Positions 36,307 through 45,730 of a DNA stretch of 64,000 nucleotides are shown here, in pieces. Position 1 is the first letter of the stretch. The number at the start of each line of letters is the position of its first letter. A program made the position numbers and the translations under genes. The stretch covers positions 70,924,607 to 70,988,606 of the forward strand of contig CM077005.1 in the NCBI GenBank assembly GCA_039090855.1, read 5' to 3'. The notes under the pieces are model-generated. The model saw nothing but the letters and a program-made list of their open reading frames with translations, had not been told where the DNA came from and did no database searches. The DNA comes from Macrothele yani. Lineage: Eukaryota; Arthropoda; Arachnida; Araneae; Macrothelidae.

Positions 36307-36382
36307 CACACCTGCCCCCTGAAGATGACAGGGGCCTGTTGAAAGTACTAGAGGATTGGATGTGAGGGGCTGAATGGGTGTG
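36307..36382 (+). ncRNA. Hammerhead-like core in the Penelope 3' region (candidate)
   Basis: CTGAAGA (36319-36325) is followed by a short hairpin (ACAGG-GG-CCTGT) and GAAA (36341-36344). Outer strands CACACC..CCCC (36307-36318) and GGGG..GGTGTG (36366-36382) can pair. This is the order of a type I hammerhead: CUGANGA, stem II, GAAA, closing stem I. Penelope-like elements are known to encode hammerheads. Against it, the expected U-H before the closing strand reads GA here and stem II starts with unpaired bases. The mirrored copy in the left arm is around 34687-34762. Confidence 0.3.
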
Positions 36383-36761
36383 ACACTTGCAGTGGGAGTA
36401 GCAGAGGTTGTGAAACAGAAGGAGGAGTTTGATAATTACAGTTGACCAAGGTTTAATCACCTGTGAATGTAAGGTTATGTACATAGTTTTTACTTGAATT
36501 GTATGAATGAGTTGTATGTGTGATTTTTTATCGAATTGACAAGCATTATAGTAAAATCTTATAAGGCTAAGGAAAAGAAAAAAAAAAGATACGATGTTTC
36601 ACACCCGAAAATAAGAAGCGTAAGCAAGAAGTCTGTAAACCTTGGAAGCCCAGTTACATCACGATGAATGACGTGTTGGAAGTGTGTTGTCATTGGAGGT
36701 TACCATGTTCTTTATGGTGAGTGAGTGGTTCTTTCTAATGGTTTTTTCATTCAAAGATCAT

Positions 36762-37906
36762 ATTCTCACTCTACAATATGTCCTCCACTGCCACTTTTAA
36801 TATGATGTTGTCCAACACACATTCATTACATTTTGTTATCATATCACATCTGTATACTGAAAAGTGGGTGTTCAGATTAGTGAGGTGCCACACACGTACG
36901 CAAAATACAGATTATGAAAACAAAATAAAAATTGATACTGACTGCATGTAAATGTTCTCCATCTCTCGCTTGTCATTGCACAATTTCCTGCCTCTTGTAA
37001 AAATAATTGATTATAATTAAATGGGAAAAAAATTATAACAATGCATCAAATCAAAAAAAGTTTTATGTAATCGAATACACTGCAAATCCTACTGACTCAT
37101 AAACTTTAGTTTTAAAGGAATTGCAAAGATGAACCCCACCTTGTTAAAAGAAGAGCCGCAATTAACAAACAAAGACTGGGTATTAATACTACACAAGTGG
37201 CAACATCTTTTTTTATTATTACTAGGGAGCTGCGCCTCTAGGCTCGCTACGCTCGTTTCCAGAGTAGCACTTGGGCCCTGCAGCGTGATCTTCAAGTAAA
37301 TCATTGTCGACAAATGTGTTCGACTGTCTCTTTCTGGTGATGCCATCTGACGAAATGAAAATGTTCTCCCAATTGTTCAATCCTTTTTGCGCTGTATCGA
37401 TTCCAAGATGGCGGCTTGTTTACAGTTTTTGTTTCGCTCCCGGTGAACTTCCTGTTAGATTTTTGCAGAACTTTTTTCAATTTCCTTCAATTTTTATTGA
37501 AGGACTTTGCTCCGCCGCCATTCCGAAGTTTCCGAGTTTTTTTACTGTCTTTATTTTTTGGAAGGGCGGACTTTTGTTGTTTGAACATAAAGCACTTACT
37601 AACTTTACCACCAAGGAAAACAAAAGCGGTCCGAAAAGCATTTCAGACTTTAAGACCTACCAGCATGCCATTTTTTAGATCTCTAGGTTATTTAGAAGTG
37701 GTCTAACAATTCACAAAAAGTTCAAGCAGACAATGTTCCAAAGCCACCATTATTTTTATTTGGGGGGGGGGTCGTACTTTTCTAGGTATACGGACCTTAA
37801 AACCTATTGGCATGCTAATTTTCTGATCTCTAGGTCATTTAGAAGTGGTCAAACAATTCGCGGACGAACACACTCTCATTTTTCCTCTTTGCTTTTCATA
37901 TACGAG
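36762..37906. other. Unassigned region upstream of the I-type LINE
   Basis: 36762-37220 is AT-rich with no feature. 37222-37906 is GC-richer and contains a degenerate pair of about 155-bp units around 37640-37720 and 37795-37865 (shared TAGATCTCTAGGT/ATTTAGAAGTGGTC-type segments). It probably belongs to an older repeat into which the LINE inserted, since its relatives continue after 43942. No coding domain. Confidence 0.45.
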
Positions 37907-38688
37907 GCAAAGACCGATCCCCGCACGGGGATAACTTGTTTTCCAGTTATTTGGGGAGCGGCGCCCCCACGGCCCGAGCTAACCTTGTGACGGTTTCTCT
38001 TGCCTCTGCGGCTTTAACGATTACATCACCGAAGGGACAGCTGTTCATCCAGCTGCTGGGGGATGGCGTCCCCACGGCCCGAGCCAACATGTACTATATG
38101 TGATGATTTTCACATTTTTTATGTTTTTTCACTTAACATGAACCCGCCTCAGTTGTTGGTTGCTGAGGTTGTGATTATGCGCCAGCTCAGGATTTTAGTT
38201 TCTCGTTTTCTTTCCTGTCTTCTCCACTTTATGTTCCTTTTGTTTTTCCGAGCTGGTTAGCTAGACCTACCTGCACGTTTGCCGTGTGTGGTGACCCGTA
38301 AGGTGGAAAAGGGGATGCTGGAGGCTAAGGTTTCTGGAGGCCTGGGTGGTGTTGTTGCCAGTTGCCAACACTCCTCTTTGCCCCCTGCTTCACCCTAAAC
38401 GGGCGGCTGGGAACTAACCCACTCCTAGTCAATGAGGTCTGTGGCCGAGTGGAGCCCAGACCTCTAACGGCTTGTCTCGTACGACCGGGTGAGTCTGGGG
38501 ATAGGGTGGGCATGCCAAAGGGGTGTTCCCCAGGCATGGGAAAGTCTGGGTGCTCGCCGAGCGCTTGTCTGCCCTATCAACTTGCTATATCCGCTTGCTA
38601 TCCCTAGAGCAGTGTCCTGCGTCCACTTGGGCTTGCGGACCTCCGGTTCTCTCTTGTTGGGCTCTATTGTGGGTGGGGAAGTCGGCGG

Positions 38689-39654
38689 ATGAATCCTTTA
38701 AATTTTTTAATGGCTCTCAATGAAATTTCCCATGAACATAAAACTAAAAGAGGTATGGAGGAAATTTCAGGTCCTTCCGCCAAAAAATTTGTCGCAGATG
38801 TTTCCAATGCTAGATTCTTTTTTGTGCACTCATCGGACCCTTCAAAGCCTTTGAGTGCCAAAAGTCCATTTTGGATCCATAAAGCACTGCAATCAATTGC
38901 AAGCTCTCCTAAGAGCGTCAAGAACCTCCAGTCTGGAGATCTTGTTGAGATGTCTACTGTGGCCTACAGTTCCACACTTATCAACACCAGCATGCTGCTC
39001 GAGACGCCTGTCAAAATAACACCACACGGTTACCTAAATTCATCTCGAGGTGTTGTCTCCTCTCGGGATCTTATTGATTGCTCTGAGGATGAACTTCTCG
39101 AAGAACTGAGGAGCCAACGTGTTACGGGTGTGCGACGCATTTCTTTTAGGAGGAATGGGCAGTTTGTCCCATCCTGGAACATTATCTTGACATTCAACTG
39201 CCCTTCCCTACCTACATCCATCAAGGCAGGGTATCTCCACCTCGAGGTACGCCCGTACATTCCCAACCCGTTGAGATGTTTTAGGTGCCAGTCATACGGC
39301 CACTCTCAGCAGTCGTGTAGGAGTACTCCTAGGTGTGGACGCTGTGGTGCCACAGAGCATCTCCTCTCAGAATGTGTGGCCGAGGCCGAGTTTTGTGTGA
39401 ACTGCAAGGGTTCACACCCAGCATCAGCCAAAGATTGTCCCAAGTGGAAGGAGGAGAAGGAAATCCAAAGGCTCAAAATGGTGGAAAATATTTCCTATCT
39501 TGAGGCCAGAAGAAGAGTGGTTCCTGTTACATCTGATCGGCGATCATACGCTTCAGTGGTGGTTGCCATTCAGATCCCCCTAAATGTCCATTCAATATGG
39601 AGGAAATCATCGCAGCCGGACTGGAGGCACTCCAGTCGCGAGCTAGGGGTCTGA
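38689..39654 (+). CDS. LINE ORF1, gag-like nucleic-acid-binding protein (frameshifted)
   Basis: This 321-codon frame is the ORF1 of the I-type LINE. The N-terminal 180 residues include an RRM-like region (SRGVVSSRDLIDCSEDELLE, then VTGVRRISFRRNGQ). Around residues 195-265 are three zinc knuckles: CFRCQSYGHSQQSC, CGRCGATEHLLSEC and CVNCKGSHPASAKDC, the last with unusual spacing. EARRRV and SYASVV follow, after which a frameshift near 39560-39600 ends this frame early at 39654. The proline/serine-rich C-terminus continues in the overlapping frame 39597-39923. The protein would coat the LINE RNA. The start was chosen as the first ATG of the open frame; an ATG 27 nt downstream (38716) is possible. 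Confidence 0.82.
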   Translation: MNPLNFLMALNEISHEHKTKRGMEEISGPSAKKFVADVSNARFFFVHSSDPSKPLSAKSPFWIHKALQSIASSPKSVKNLQSGDLVEMSTVAYSSTLINTSMLLETPVKITPHGYLNSSRGVVSSRDLIDCSEDELLEELRSQRVTGVRRISFRRNGQFVPSWNIILTFNCPSLPTSIKAGYLHLEVRPYIPNPLRCFRCQSYGHSQQSCRSTPRCGRCGATEHLLSECVAEAEFCVNCKGSHPASAKDCPKWKEEKEIQRLKMVENISYLEARRRVVPVTSDRRSYASVVVAIQIPLNVHSIWRKSSQPDWRHSSRELGV

Positions 39655-39923
39655 AAGCGGCACCCGCCACTTCACCGAAGCAGACTCACTCCAACACCAG
39701 CAAGGGAACTCAGGCCACTTCTGGCAAAAACGCCAACACTAACACCAACACCAAGGATAAAAAGAGCATTTCTTCTCCTTCAAAGTCTCAGCCAAACAAT
39801 CAACGGCGAGCAAATCCCGCTAAAACACTTGGGACAAAGCATTCACCAATCTTGGCCCCTGGTCACACACCCCCAAATCTGGGGGAACGCTCATCAGAGG
39901 AAATGGAGGCTGACCAAGTTTAA
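39597..39923 (+). pseudogene. LINE ORF1 C-terminal segment in shifted frame
   Basis: A low-complexity tail rich in Ser, Thr, Asn, Lys and Pro (SKGTQATSGKNANTNTNTKD) that ends 30 nt before ORF2. It lies in a different frame from the zinc-knuckle part, so one indel between about 39545 and 39600 separates them. It has no independent function. Confidence 0.65.
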
Positions 39924-39952
39924 CCATTTCCTTTTTCATTTCGTTTTTACCC

Positions 39953-42900
39953 ATGGGTTCAATAATTCAGTGGAACTGCCGAGGTTTTCGCACCAGTTTT
40001 GATGACGTGAAACATCTGCTTTATTTGTACTCTCCGGTGTGCCTTTGTCTTCAGGAGACAAAGCTTAAACCATCGGACCTGCTTTCAGTTCGAGGCTACA
40101 GTGCATTTCGGACAGACCACTCGTCTGGAAATATAGCCTGTGGTGGTGTCGCTATTCTCGTCCCTCACAGGGTTCCGGTATCTTCCGTCGCGGTTTCCAC
40201 AACTGTGCAGGCCGTGGCGGTTCGTATTTCTGTGCCTGTGCCTCTTACTGTTTGCAGTGTTTATCTACCACCGGATGAGGATGTTAGCGTCTCTGTTCTG
40301 GAGAGCTTGATTGATCAGCTGCCTTCACCCTTCCTTCTTTTGGGTGACTTTAATGCTCATCATCCTTTGTGGGGTAGTGTCGGCGCCAGCGCTAGAGGTC
40401 ATCGCATAGAGTCTCTTCTGTGCTCGGCCTCTGTGTGCCTTTTAAACACCGGTGCTGACACTTACTTCCATGAGCCGACAAGATCCTTCAGTGCGATCGA
40501 TTTGACCTTGGGTTCACCATCGATTATTGCTGACTGGTCGTGGACGGTGTGTACGGATCTCCACGGGAGCGACCACTTCCCAATCGTCCTCTGGCACCAT
40601 GCAAACGTGCCATATTCTGCCTCCCGCCCACCTCGATGGAGGATGGATTGTGCCAGATGGGAAGTCTTCACATCGTCCGCGTTGATATCTTCTGAAATGG
40701 TGACCCAAGAGTCAATCGACGCAGCTGTACTTAAAGTCACAACTTGTATTCTTCAGGCAGCTGATCTTTCAATTCGTAAAACATCTACGAAGCTCCCCAG
40801 AATTCCGAAACCTTGGTGGAACCCTAAATGCGCATCGGCTAGGAGAGCTCAACACAAGGCCTGGTCTACTTTTCGGCGTTATCCAACCAAGGCTAATCTC
40901 GTCGCTTTTAAACGTGCTAAATCCTATGCTCGGTTGGTGCGTCGACGTAGCAAGAGGGAGTCTTGGATCCAGTATGTATCATCTCTTACCTCACGTGCCA
41001 ATTCGAAAACTGTGTGGGAAAGGATTCGTAAGATCCGGGGTACCTACAGTTCACACCAGATTGCCATTCTCGAGAGTAACGGCTGCACATATGCTGAAGT
41101 CGGGGAGATTGCAGATTGTTTGGGGGAGGCGTTTGCCTCCGTTTCGAGTGATCTGGCGTATCCGGCCTCCTTTCATTGGATTCAATCCTCCGCGGAACGC
41201 CAGAGAATCTCTTTTGCGCCTTATACCGACACTGGTTATAACTCCCCCTTCAGCATGTGTGAACTTCGCGTGGCTCTGCATCGGTCCGGGGCTACTTGTG
41301 TCGGTCCCGATGACATCCACTACGACATGCTCCGTCATCTCTCCCAGTCGTCTCTCGAGAACCTTTTAATCTTATACAACCGCATCTGGTTAGAACACAG
41401 TTTCCCGGAGTCTTGGCGAAAGGCTTTTGTTCTACCTTTTCCGAAGCCTGGCAAGGATCCTAAGTCTCCCTCTAGTTATCGGCCAATTGCTCTCACTAGC
41501 TGTCTGTGTAAAGTTCTCGAACGCATGGTTAACTCACGATTAATTCATTTTTTAGAACATCATCAACTACTTTCACCTTCACAAAGCGGTTTTCGGCGTC
41601 ATCGTTCACCTCACGATTATCTCCTGCACCTTGAGACATCTGTGCGCGAGGCGTTCGTGCGTAGGCAGCACCTGGTTTCTGTATTCTTTGACATCGAGAA
41701 AGCCTATGATCGTGCGTGGCGGCACGGGATTATCCGTGACCTCCACGCATGCGAATTGCGAGGAAATCTTCCGACCTTTATTGTAAATTTTCTTCGCAAT
41801 CGGGTGTTCCAGGTGCGCCTGGGTACGACGCTATCTGCAACATTCCATCAAGAACAAGGTGTTCCTCAAGGTTGCATTTTATCTGTCACATTGTTCATCC
41901 TTCGCATTAATTGTCTCACAAATCTTCCTCCTGCGGTTTCGGCTACTGTGTATGTCGATGACTTGCACATCTTCTGCTCGTCATCGAGCATGCGTTTCAT
42001 TGAAAGGCAATTGCAGTCTGCTATTAATCAGATTTTTAAAGCGGCGAATAGCAATGGTTTCGTTCTTTCTCCCGACAAGACAGCATGTGTTCATTTCTGC
42101 CGGAGGCGTGGCCTCCATCCTGACCCCGAGCTGTATTTGGACCGTGCAGCCATTCCAGTTTTGCCGGAGACCAAGTTCCTTGGACTGACCGTCGACCGTG
42201 CGCTTACATTCCGTGTGCACGTTCGGCGGCTCAAGATTTCCTTTCTGCGTGCTCTTTCTATTCTAAAAATCCTTTCGAGAGTTTCGTGGGGCGCAGACAG
42301 GATCTCTTTGTTTCGCATTTACCACTCCTTAATTCGGTCGAAACTGGATTATGGCTGTATCGTGTATGGCTCGGCTCGTCCTTCCGTTCTCCGGCCTTTG
42401 GACGCTGTTCATCATCAGGCGCTGCGTCTTTGTACGGGAGCATTTCGAACATCTCCGATTCCCAGCCTTTGCGCTGATGCGAACGAACCATCGCTTGAAT
42501 TACGCCGTCTGCAGCTGTCTGTCCACTTTTACTTAAAACTTCGGTCTCTTCCAGACCATCCTTTGTACGGTGCAGTTTTCCATCCTCAGCATGCTCGTTT
42601 ATTTGAGAACCGGCCCTCGTGCGTTCCAACCTTCGGTCTTCGTATGGCGGCCGTAGCTCGTGATGCAGGGCTCGACTTGTCGCTTGTTGCAGCGACCAGG
42701 GGCTTTGGGGATCCTCCATGGCACCCACTTGGTGTCATGGTTGATACCACCTTTACGTCTTTCGACAAATCCTCAACCCCTGCGTCAGTGTACCAGCAGC
42801 TCTTCGCTGAGCACCGTGCCCTCAAAACTGAATACACTCCCATTTTCACTGATGGCTCCAAGATGCATGGAGTCGTTGGATCCGCAGCTGTCTGTGTTGA

Positions 42901-43318
42901 TGACGTGTCAGTAGCGCGGATCCCAGCTGAGGCCACGGTGTTTTCGGCGGAGATGCATGCTGTGTATCTTGCACTTCTTCATGTTCAGTCGAGTTCTCAT
43001 CATAGGGCTATGGTCTATACGGATTCCTTAAGTGTCCTGCAGTCTTTGTCATCGCTGGACTATTGTAATCATCCTTTTCTTTTGAACGTACGAGGGCTTC
43101 TTCGTACCTTACTCGAGGCCGGTGTCCAGATTCAATTCTTCTGGATTCCTGGACATGTTGGAATCTCGGGTAACGAGTGTGCTGATGCGGCCGCTAGATC
43201 TGCTTCCTCTTTGGTCGTCACACCCTTGCCACTCTTTCATCGCGATTTTCGATTTCTTGTTCGTGATCATATCAAACGAACGTGGCAGGGTCTGTGGGAC
43301 CAACAGGTGGAAAAATAA
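39953..43318 (+). CDS. LINE ORF2: endonuclease, reverse transcriptase, RNase H
   Basis: This is an uninterrupted 1121-codon frame. Endonuclease, residues 1-225: IIQWNCRGFR, CLQETK with Glu, GDFNAHHPLWG near 130, GSDHFPIVLW near 205. Reverse transcriptase, about 480-770: FPKPGKDPKSPSSYRPIALT near 495, FFDIEKAYDRAW near 579, GVPQGCILS near 640 and the catalytic YVDD near 666 (most relatives have F/YADD). RNase H, about 960-1085: FTDGSK with Asp near 965, AEMHAVYLAL with Glu, VYTDSLSVLQSL with Asp, and WIPGHVGISGNECADAAA near 1063. All catalytic acids are visible. The frame ends prematurely at 43316-43318 through a small indel at an A run; the C-terminus continues in other frames. Confidence 0.94.
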   Translation: MGSIIQWNCRGFRTSFDDVKHLLYLYSPVCLCLQETKLKPSDLLSVRGYSAFRTDHSSGNIACGGVAILVPHRVPVSSVAVSTTVQAVAVRISVPVPLTVCSVYLPPDEDVSVSVLESLIDQLPSPFLLLGDFNAHHPLWGSVGASARGHRIESLLCSASVCLLNTGADTYFHEPTRSFSAIDLTLGSPSIIADWSWTVCTDLHGSDHFPIVLWHHANVPYSASRPPRWRMDCARWEVFTSSALISSEMVTQESIDAAVLKVTTCILQAADLSIRKTSTKLPRIPKPWWNPKCASARRAQHKAWSTFRRYPTKANLVAFKRAKSYARLVRRRSKRESWIQYVSSLTSRANSKTVWERIRKIRGTYSSHQIAILESNGCTYAEVGEIADCLGEAFASVSSDLAYPASFHWIQSSAERQRISFAPYTDTGYNSPFSMCELRVALHRSGATCVGPDDIHYDMLRHLSQSSLENLLILYNRIWLEHSFPESWRKAFVLPFPKPGKDPKSPSSYRPIALTSCLCKVLERMVNSRLIHFLEHHQLLSPSQSGFRRHRSPHDYLLHLETSVREAFVRRQHLVSVFFDIEKAYDRAWRHGIIRDLHACELRGNLPTFIVNFLRNRVFQVRLGTTLSATFHQEQGVPQGCILSVTLFILRINCLTNLPPAVSATVYVDDLHIFCSSSSMRFIERQLQSAINQIFKAANSNGFVLSPDKTACVHFCRRRGLHPDPELYLDRAAIPVLPETKFLGLTVDRALTFRVHVRRLKISFLRALSILKILSRVSWGADRISLFRIYHSLIRSKLDYGCIVYGSARPSVLRPLDAVHHQALRLCTGAFRTSPIPSLCADANEPSLELRRLQLSVHFYLKLRSLPDHPLYGAVFHPQHARLFENRPSCVPTFGLRMAAVARDAGLDLSLVAATRGFGDPPWHPLGVMVDTTFTSFDKSSTPASVYQQLFAEHRALKTEYTPIFTDGSKMHGVVGSAAVCVDDVSVARIPAEATVFSAEMHAVYLALLHVQSSSHHRAMVYTDSLSVLQSLSSLDYCNHPFLLNVRGLLRTLLEAGVQIQFFWIPGHVGISGNECADAAARSASSLVVTPLPLFHRDFRFLVRDHIKRTWQGLWDQQVEK

Positions 43319-43663
43319 ACTGCATCGTATAAAACCTATTCTCGAAATCTGGAACTCCTCATCTCGTCGGAACCGCAGGGAGGAAGTGGTGCTTGCGCGT
43401 CTCCGCATTGGGCATTGTCGTTTCACTCACCGCTTTTTGCTGTGTGGGACACTGCGCCGATGTGTGAGACGTGCAATTGCCGACTCACTGTCATTCATCT
43501 TTTGTGTAGCTGTGTTCGTTTTCGTGGTGTACGTTTCCATTATTTTCATTCTCATTTGTTGACCGGGGATGCCGCTACTCTGCAGCGGGTCCTGGATGAC
43601 CACTGCGATACTGTCGCTGTGTTTTCGTTTTTACAAGAAATTGACTTTTTTAAACGCATTTAG
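43319..43663 (+). pseudogene. LINE ORF2 C-terminal zinc-binding segment, frameshifted twice
   Basis: LARLRIGHCRFTHRFLLCG lies in one frame, and CETCNCRLTVIHLLCSCVRF in the next (from about 43445). Together they form the usual GHxxLTHxyLL plus C-x2-C...H...C segment after RNase H in I-type LINEs. Frameshifts near 43310 and 43445 break it. The final frame ends at TAG 43661-43663. Confidence 0.78.
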
Positions 43664-43941
43664 ATTTTAGCTCTTCCATCATCCTCATTTTTCAGTTTTA
43701 ATGAATCAACCGAATTTTAAACATTGTATCATATTTTTAATGCTGTTTGTTTCATTGTCTTTTAGCCCTTCCATCACTCTCATTTTTCACTTTTACTTAA
43801 TCAGCCAGGTTTTAAGTTTTTTACCATATTTTTAATACTGTTTGGCTGTCCTGTGTCTTGTCTTGTGTTTGGCGCTCTTTGGCCAGACATGGCCCTTGCG
43901 CCATAAAAACTAACAAACCAACCAACCAAGCAAAGACCGAT

Positions 43942-44719
43942 ATTTACATAGGTATTCACGTATGCAGGCAGAAACACCGAACTTTAATAAAAGTGTCCCT
44001 ACGTCATTAAGCATTGCATCATTACCAATTTGATATTGTTGCCTTTTCTTTCACCCAATGAGAAGAGAGTGCTAAAAATAGCTTTGTCACCATGGCAGCA
44101 GTTCACAGGACCAGAACGTTCCTCTGTGGTTATCGTAAAGACAGACGAGCCGTTCCGTTCATTTCTTTCCTTTGCGTTTAAAAAATGCTTAAAAATCAGA
44201 AAATGACTTTTTCGTTTTTTTTTTCTTTTTTTTTTTTTTTTTTTGTGAAAAAGGGATGATAGTTTAAGTTTATGCTGTAAAAATTGCAACGCGTTATGAT
44301 TTATAGTTTGCCATACGTTTTTTTTAATGGATCCCATCGCAAGATAGATAATTTTTTGAAATTTAAAAATTTAATTTCTCGTAAACTAAATCGAAATTTA
44401 AGAAAAGAGCGACGAGGTGCAAAAACTCGGTCATGGCACTATATGCCTACAAAGTTTCGTGGTTCTGTTGCTGTTAGTGTGTCCGGAACGCGACCTGATA
44501 CACTTGTTTTCTTACCTTAACTTTGAAATACAATAGCTCTTGAAGTATCGCCAGAATCGAAAAACGGTTTATATCAGCGTGTTCTCCAAACACTTCTCTA
44601 CAAACGATGTAAATTTAATATTTTTGTGTTCAATACGTTTTGGGCTGCGAGCTAGGAAAGCAAGAGTGTCGCGAAATTTCTAAAACAGCGGCAGCAGTTA
44701 CTTTTTTAGAATAGAGATC
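43942..44719. other. Unassigned, right flank of the I-type LINE
   Basis: AT-rich with a poly-T block at 44214-44244. It probably continues the older repeat seen at 37222-37906. No domain recognised. Confidence 0.45.
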
Positions 44720-44731
44720 ATCTCCATGAGC

Positions 44732-44962
44732 GCCGCCCCGGTGGCGCAGTGGTCTAAGCGATGGCCTCTGATCATTCGTCCGTAAGGGGTCCGGGTTCGA
44801 ATCCCGGTCAGGCATGGATGTTGTGTTTGTCTTACGGCACTGGCTCTCTCCCTTCCCTGGAACCAGTGACCCTAAATTAGGGACGGGCGACTGCTTATAG
44901 CCCATTGAGTTGCTCACGGTGGTCGTTAAACCTCCAATCAAAAAAAAAAAAAAAAAAAAAAA
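44732..44962 (+). mobile_element. SINE family 1, young full-length copy
   Basis: Complete head, body and a 23-nt A-tail. The 12-bp duplication ATCTCCATGAGC is at 44720-44731 and 44963-44974. It is inserted in the 3' tail of an older SINE lying in the opposite orientation. Confidence 0.95.
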
Positions 44963-44974
44963 ATCTCCATGAGC

Positions 44975-45156
44975 AACTCACTGGGCTGTACAAGCAGTTT
45001 CTTGTCACTAATTTAGGGCCACTGGTTCTAGGGAAGGGAAAGAGACAGCCCTAGAAAACAAACTCAGCATCCATGCCTCATCGCAATTTGAAGCCGGACC
45101 CATTTCAGATGAATGATCAGAAGCGAGAGCTTAGACCACTGTTCCATCGATGCAGT
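44975..45156 (-). mobile_element. SINE family 1, old reversed copy
   Basis: Reversed, it contains the head remnant CAGTGGTCTAAGCTCTCGCT, the body CCTTCCCTAGAACCAGTGGC and the tail CCAGTGAGTTGCTC, where the younger SINE was inserted. Strongly diverged, with a degraded B box. Confidence 0.85.
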
Positions 45157-45501
45157 TCTGTCCTGTTAGCTTCTACATCTCCGCTTCTGAAAATCCTACT
45201 TCTTTTTCTACTGAATGTCCTTTGCTGTGGAAAAGGTTGTGAACATTATCCTTAATGTTTTCCTGTAAGGTTTTTCACCACATTTCTTTTGCTAAAAAAA
45301 GTGTTTTTTATTTTCTGCTTTTTCAGAAGTCTACCACCAGAAAGTATGAGTGTATATTTATAAATGATTATTTTCCATTCTAAAAAATCCCTTGGGAAAA
45401 TCCTTTCTTAGTAGGATATTCTTCATTTTAAATATTTTGCACATATTTTCTTTAAATAATGCACAGCTTTCCTACTAAGGGGATATAGTGACACCATGTT
45501 T

Positions 45502-45719
45502 GCCGCCCCTGTGGCGCAGTGGTCTAAGCGATGACTTTTGACTATTCGTCCGAAAAGGGTCCAGGTTTGAATCCCGGTGAGGCATGGATGTTGTGTGTTT
45601 TTCTTCTGGCAGTGGCTCTCTCCTTTCCCTGGAACCAGTGACCCTAAATTAGGGACGGGCAACTGCTTATAGCCCATTAAGTTGCTCACGGTGGTCGTCA
45701 AACCTCTAATGAAAAAAAA
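45502..45719 (+). mobile_element. SINE family 1 copy
   Basis: Full-length with a short A-tail. The duplication ACCATGTTT is at 45493-45501 and 45722-45730. Moderately diverged (for example GGTTTGAATCC in the B box). Confidence 0.93.
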
Positions 45720-45730
45720 ATACCATGTTT

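Larger units (their letters stand above)
34251..36749. mobile_element. Penelope-like element, head-to-head double copy with 12-bp TSD
   Basis: A palindrome centred at 35202/35203 (ACTCAT-TATT-ATGAGT) separates two copies of the same element. The right copy (35205-36749, plus) keeps the end of the reverse transcriptase, a GIY-YIG endonuclease and a 3' UTR. The left copy (about 34320-35200, minus) has the same two outer segments but has lost the middle. The flanking duplication TTCAAAGATCAT occurs at 34239-34250 and 36750-36761, showing that the double structure inserted as one unit. About 70 nt (34251-34319) between the left duplication and the left arm are unmatched. Inverted partial copies are a known habit of Penelope-like elements. 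Arm identity is high, suggesting a young insertion. Confidence 0.85.
37919..43929 (+). mobile_element. Full-length I-type LINE, ~6.0 kb, with 12-bp TSD
   Basis: The perfect duplication GCAAAGACCGAT at 37907-37918 and 43930-43941 brackets the element. It begins CCCCGCACGGGG and ends in a short ACCAACCAACCAA-type tail rather than poly-A. Order: 5' UTR 37919-38688, ORF1 with three zinc knuckles, ORF2 with APE endonuclease, reverse transcriptase, RNase H and a C-terminal zinc-binding segment, then 3' UTR 43664-43929. RNase H plus a gag-like ORF1 points to the I group (I/Nimb/LOA-like) rather than Jockey or CR1. Only about three frameshifts are seen over 5 kb of coding sequence, so the insertion is young. 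Base composition is clearly more GC-rich than the flanks. Confidence 0.93.

Noticed and set aside
34320..36749. Assembly artefact as the explanation for the large palindrome
   Set aside because: The arms differ by a large internal deletion and by private sequence near the centre, and one 12-bp duplication flanks the whole; still worth confirming with long reads.
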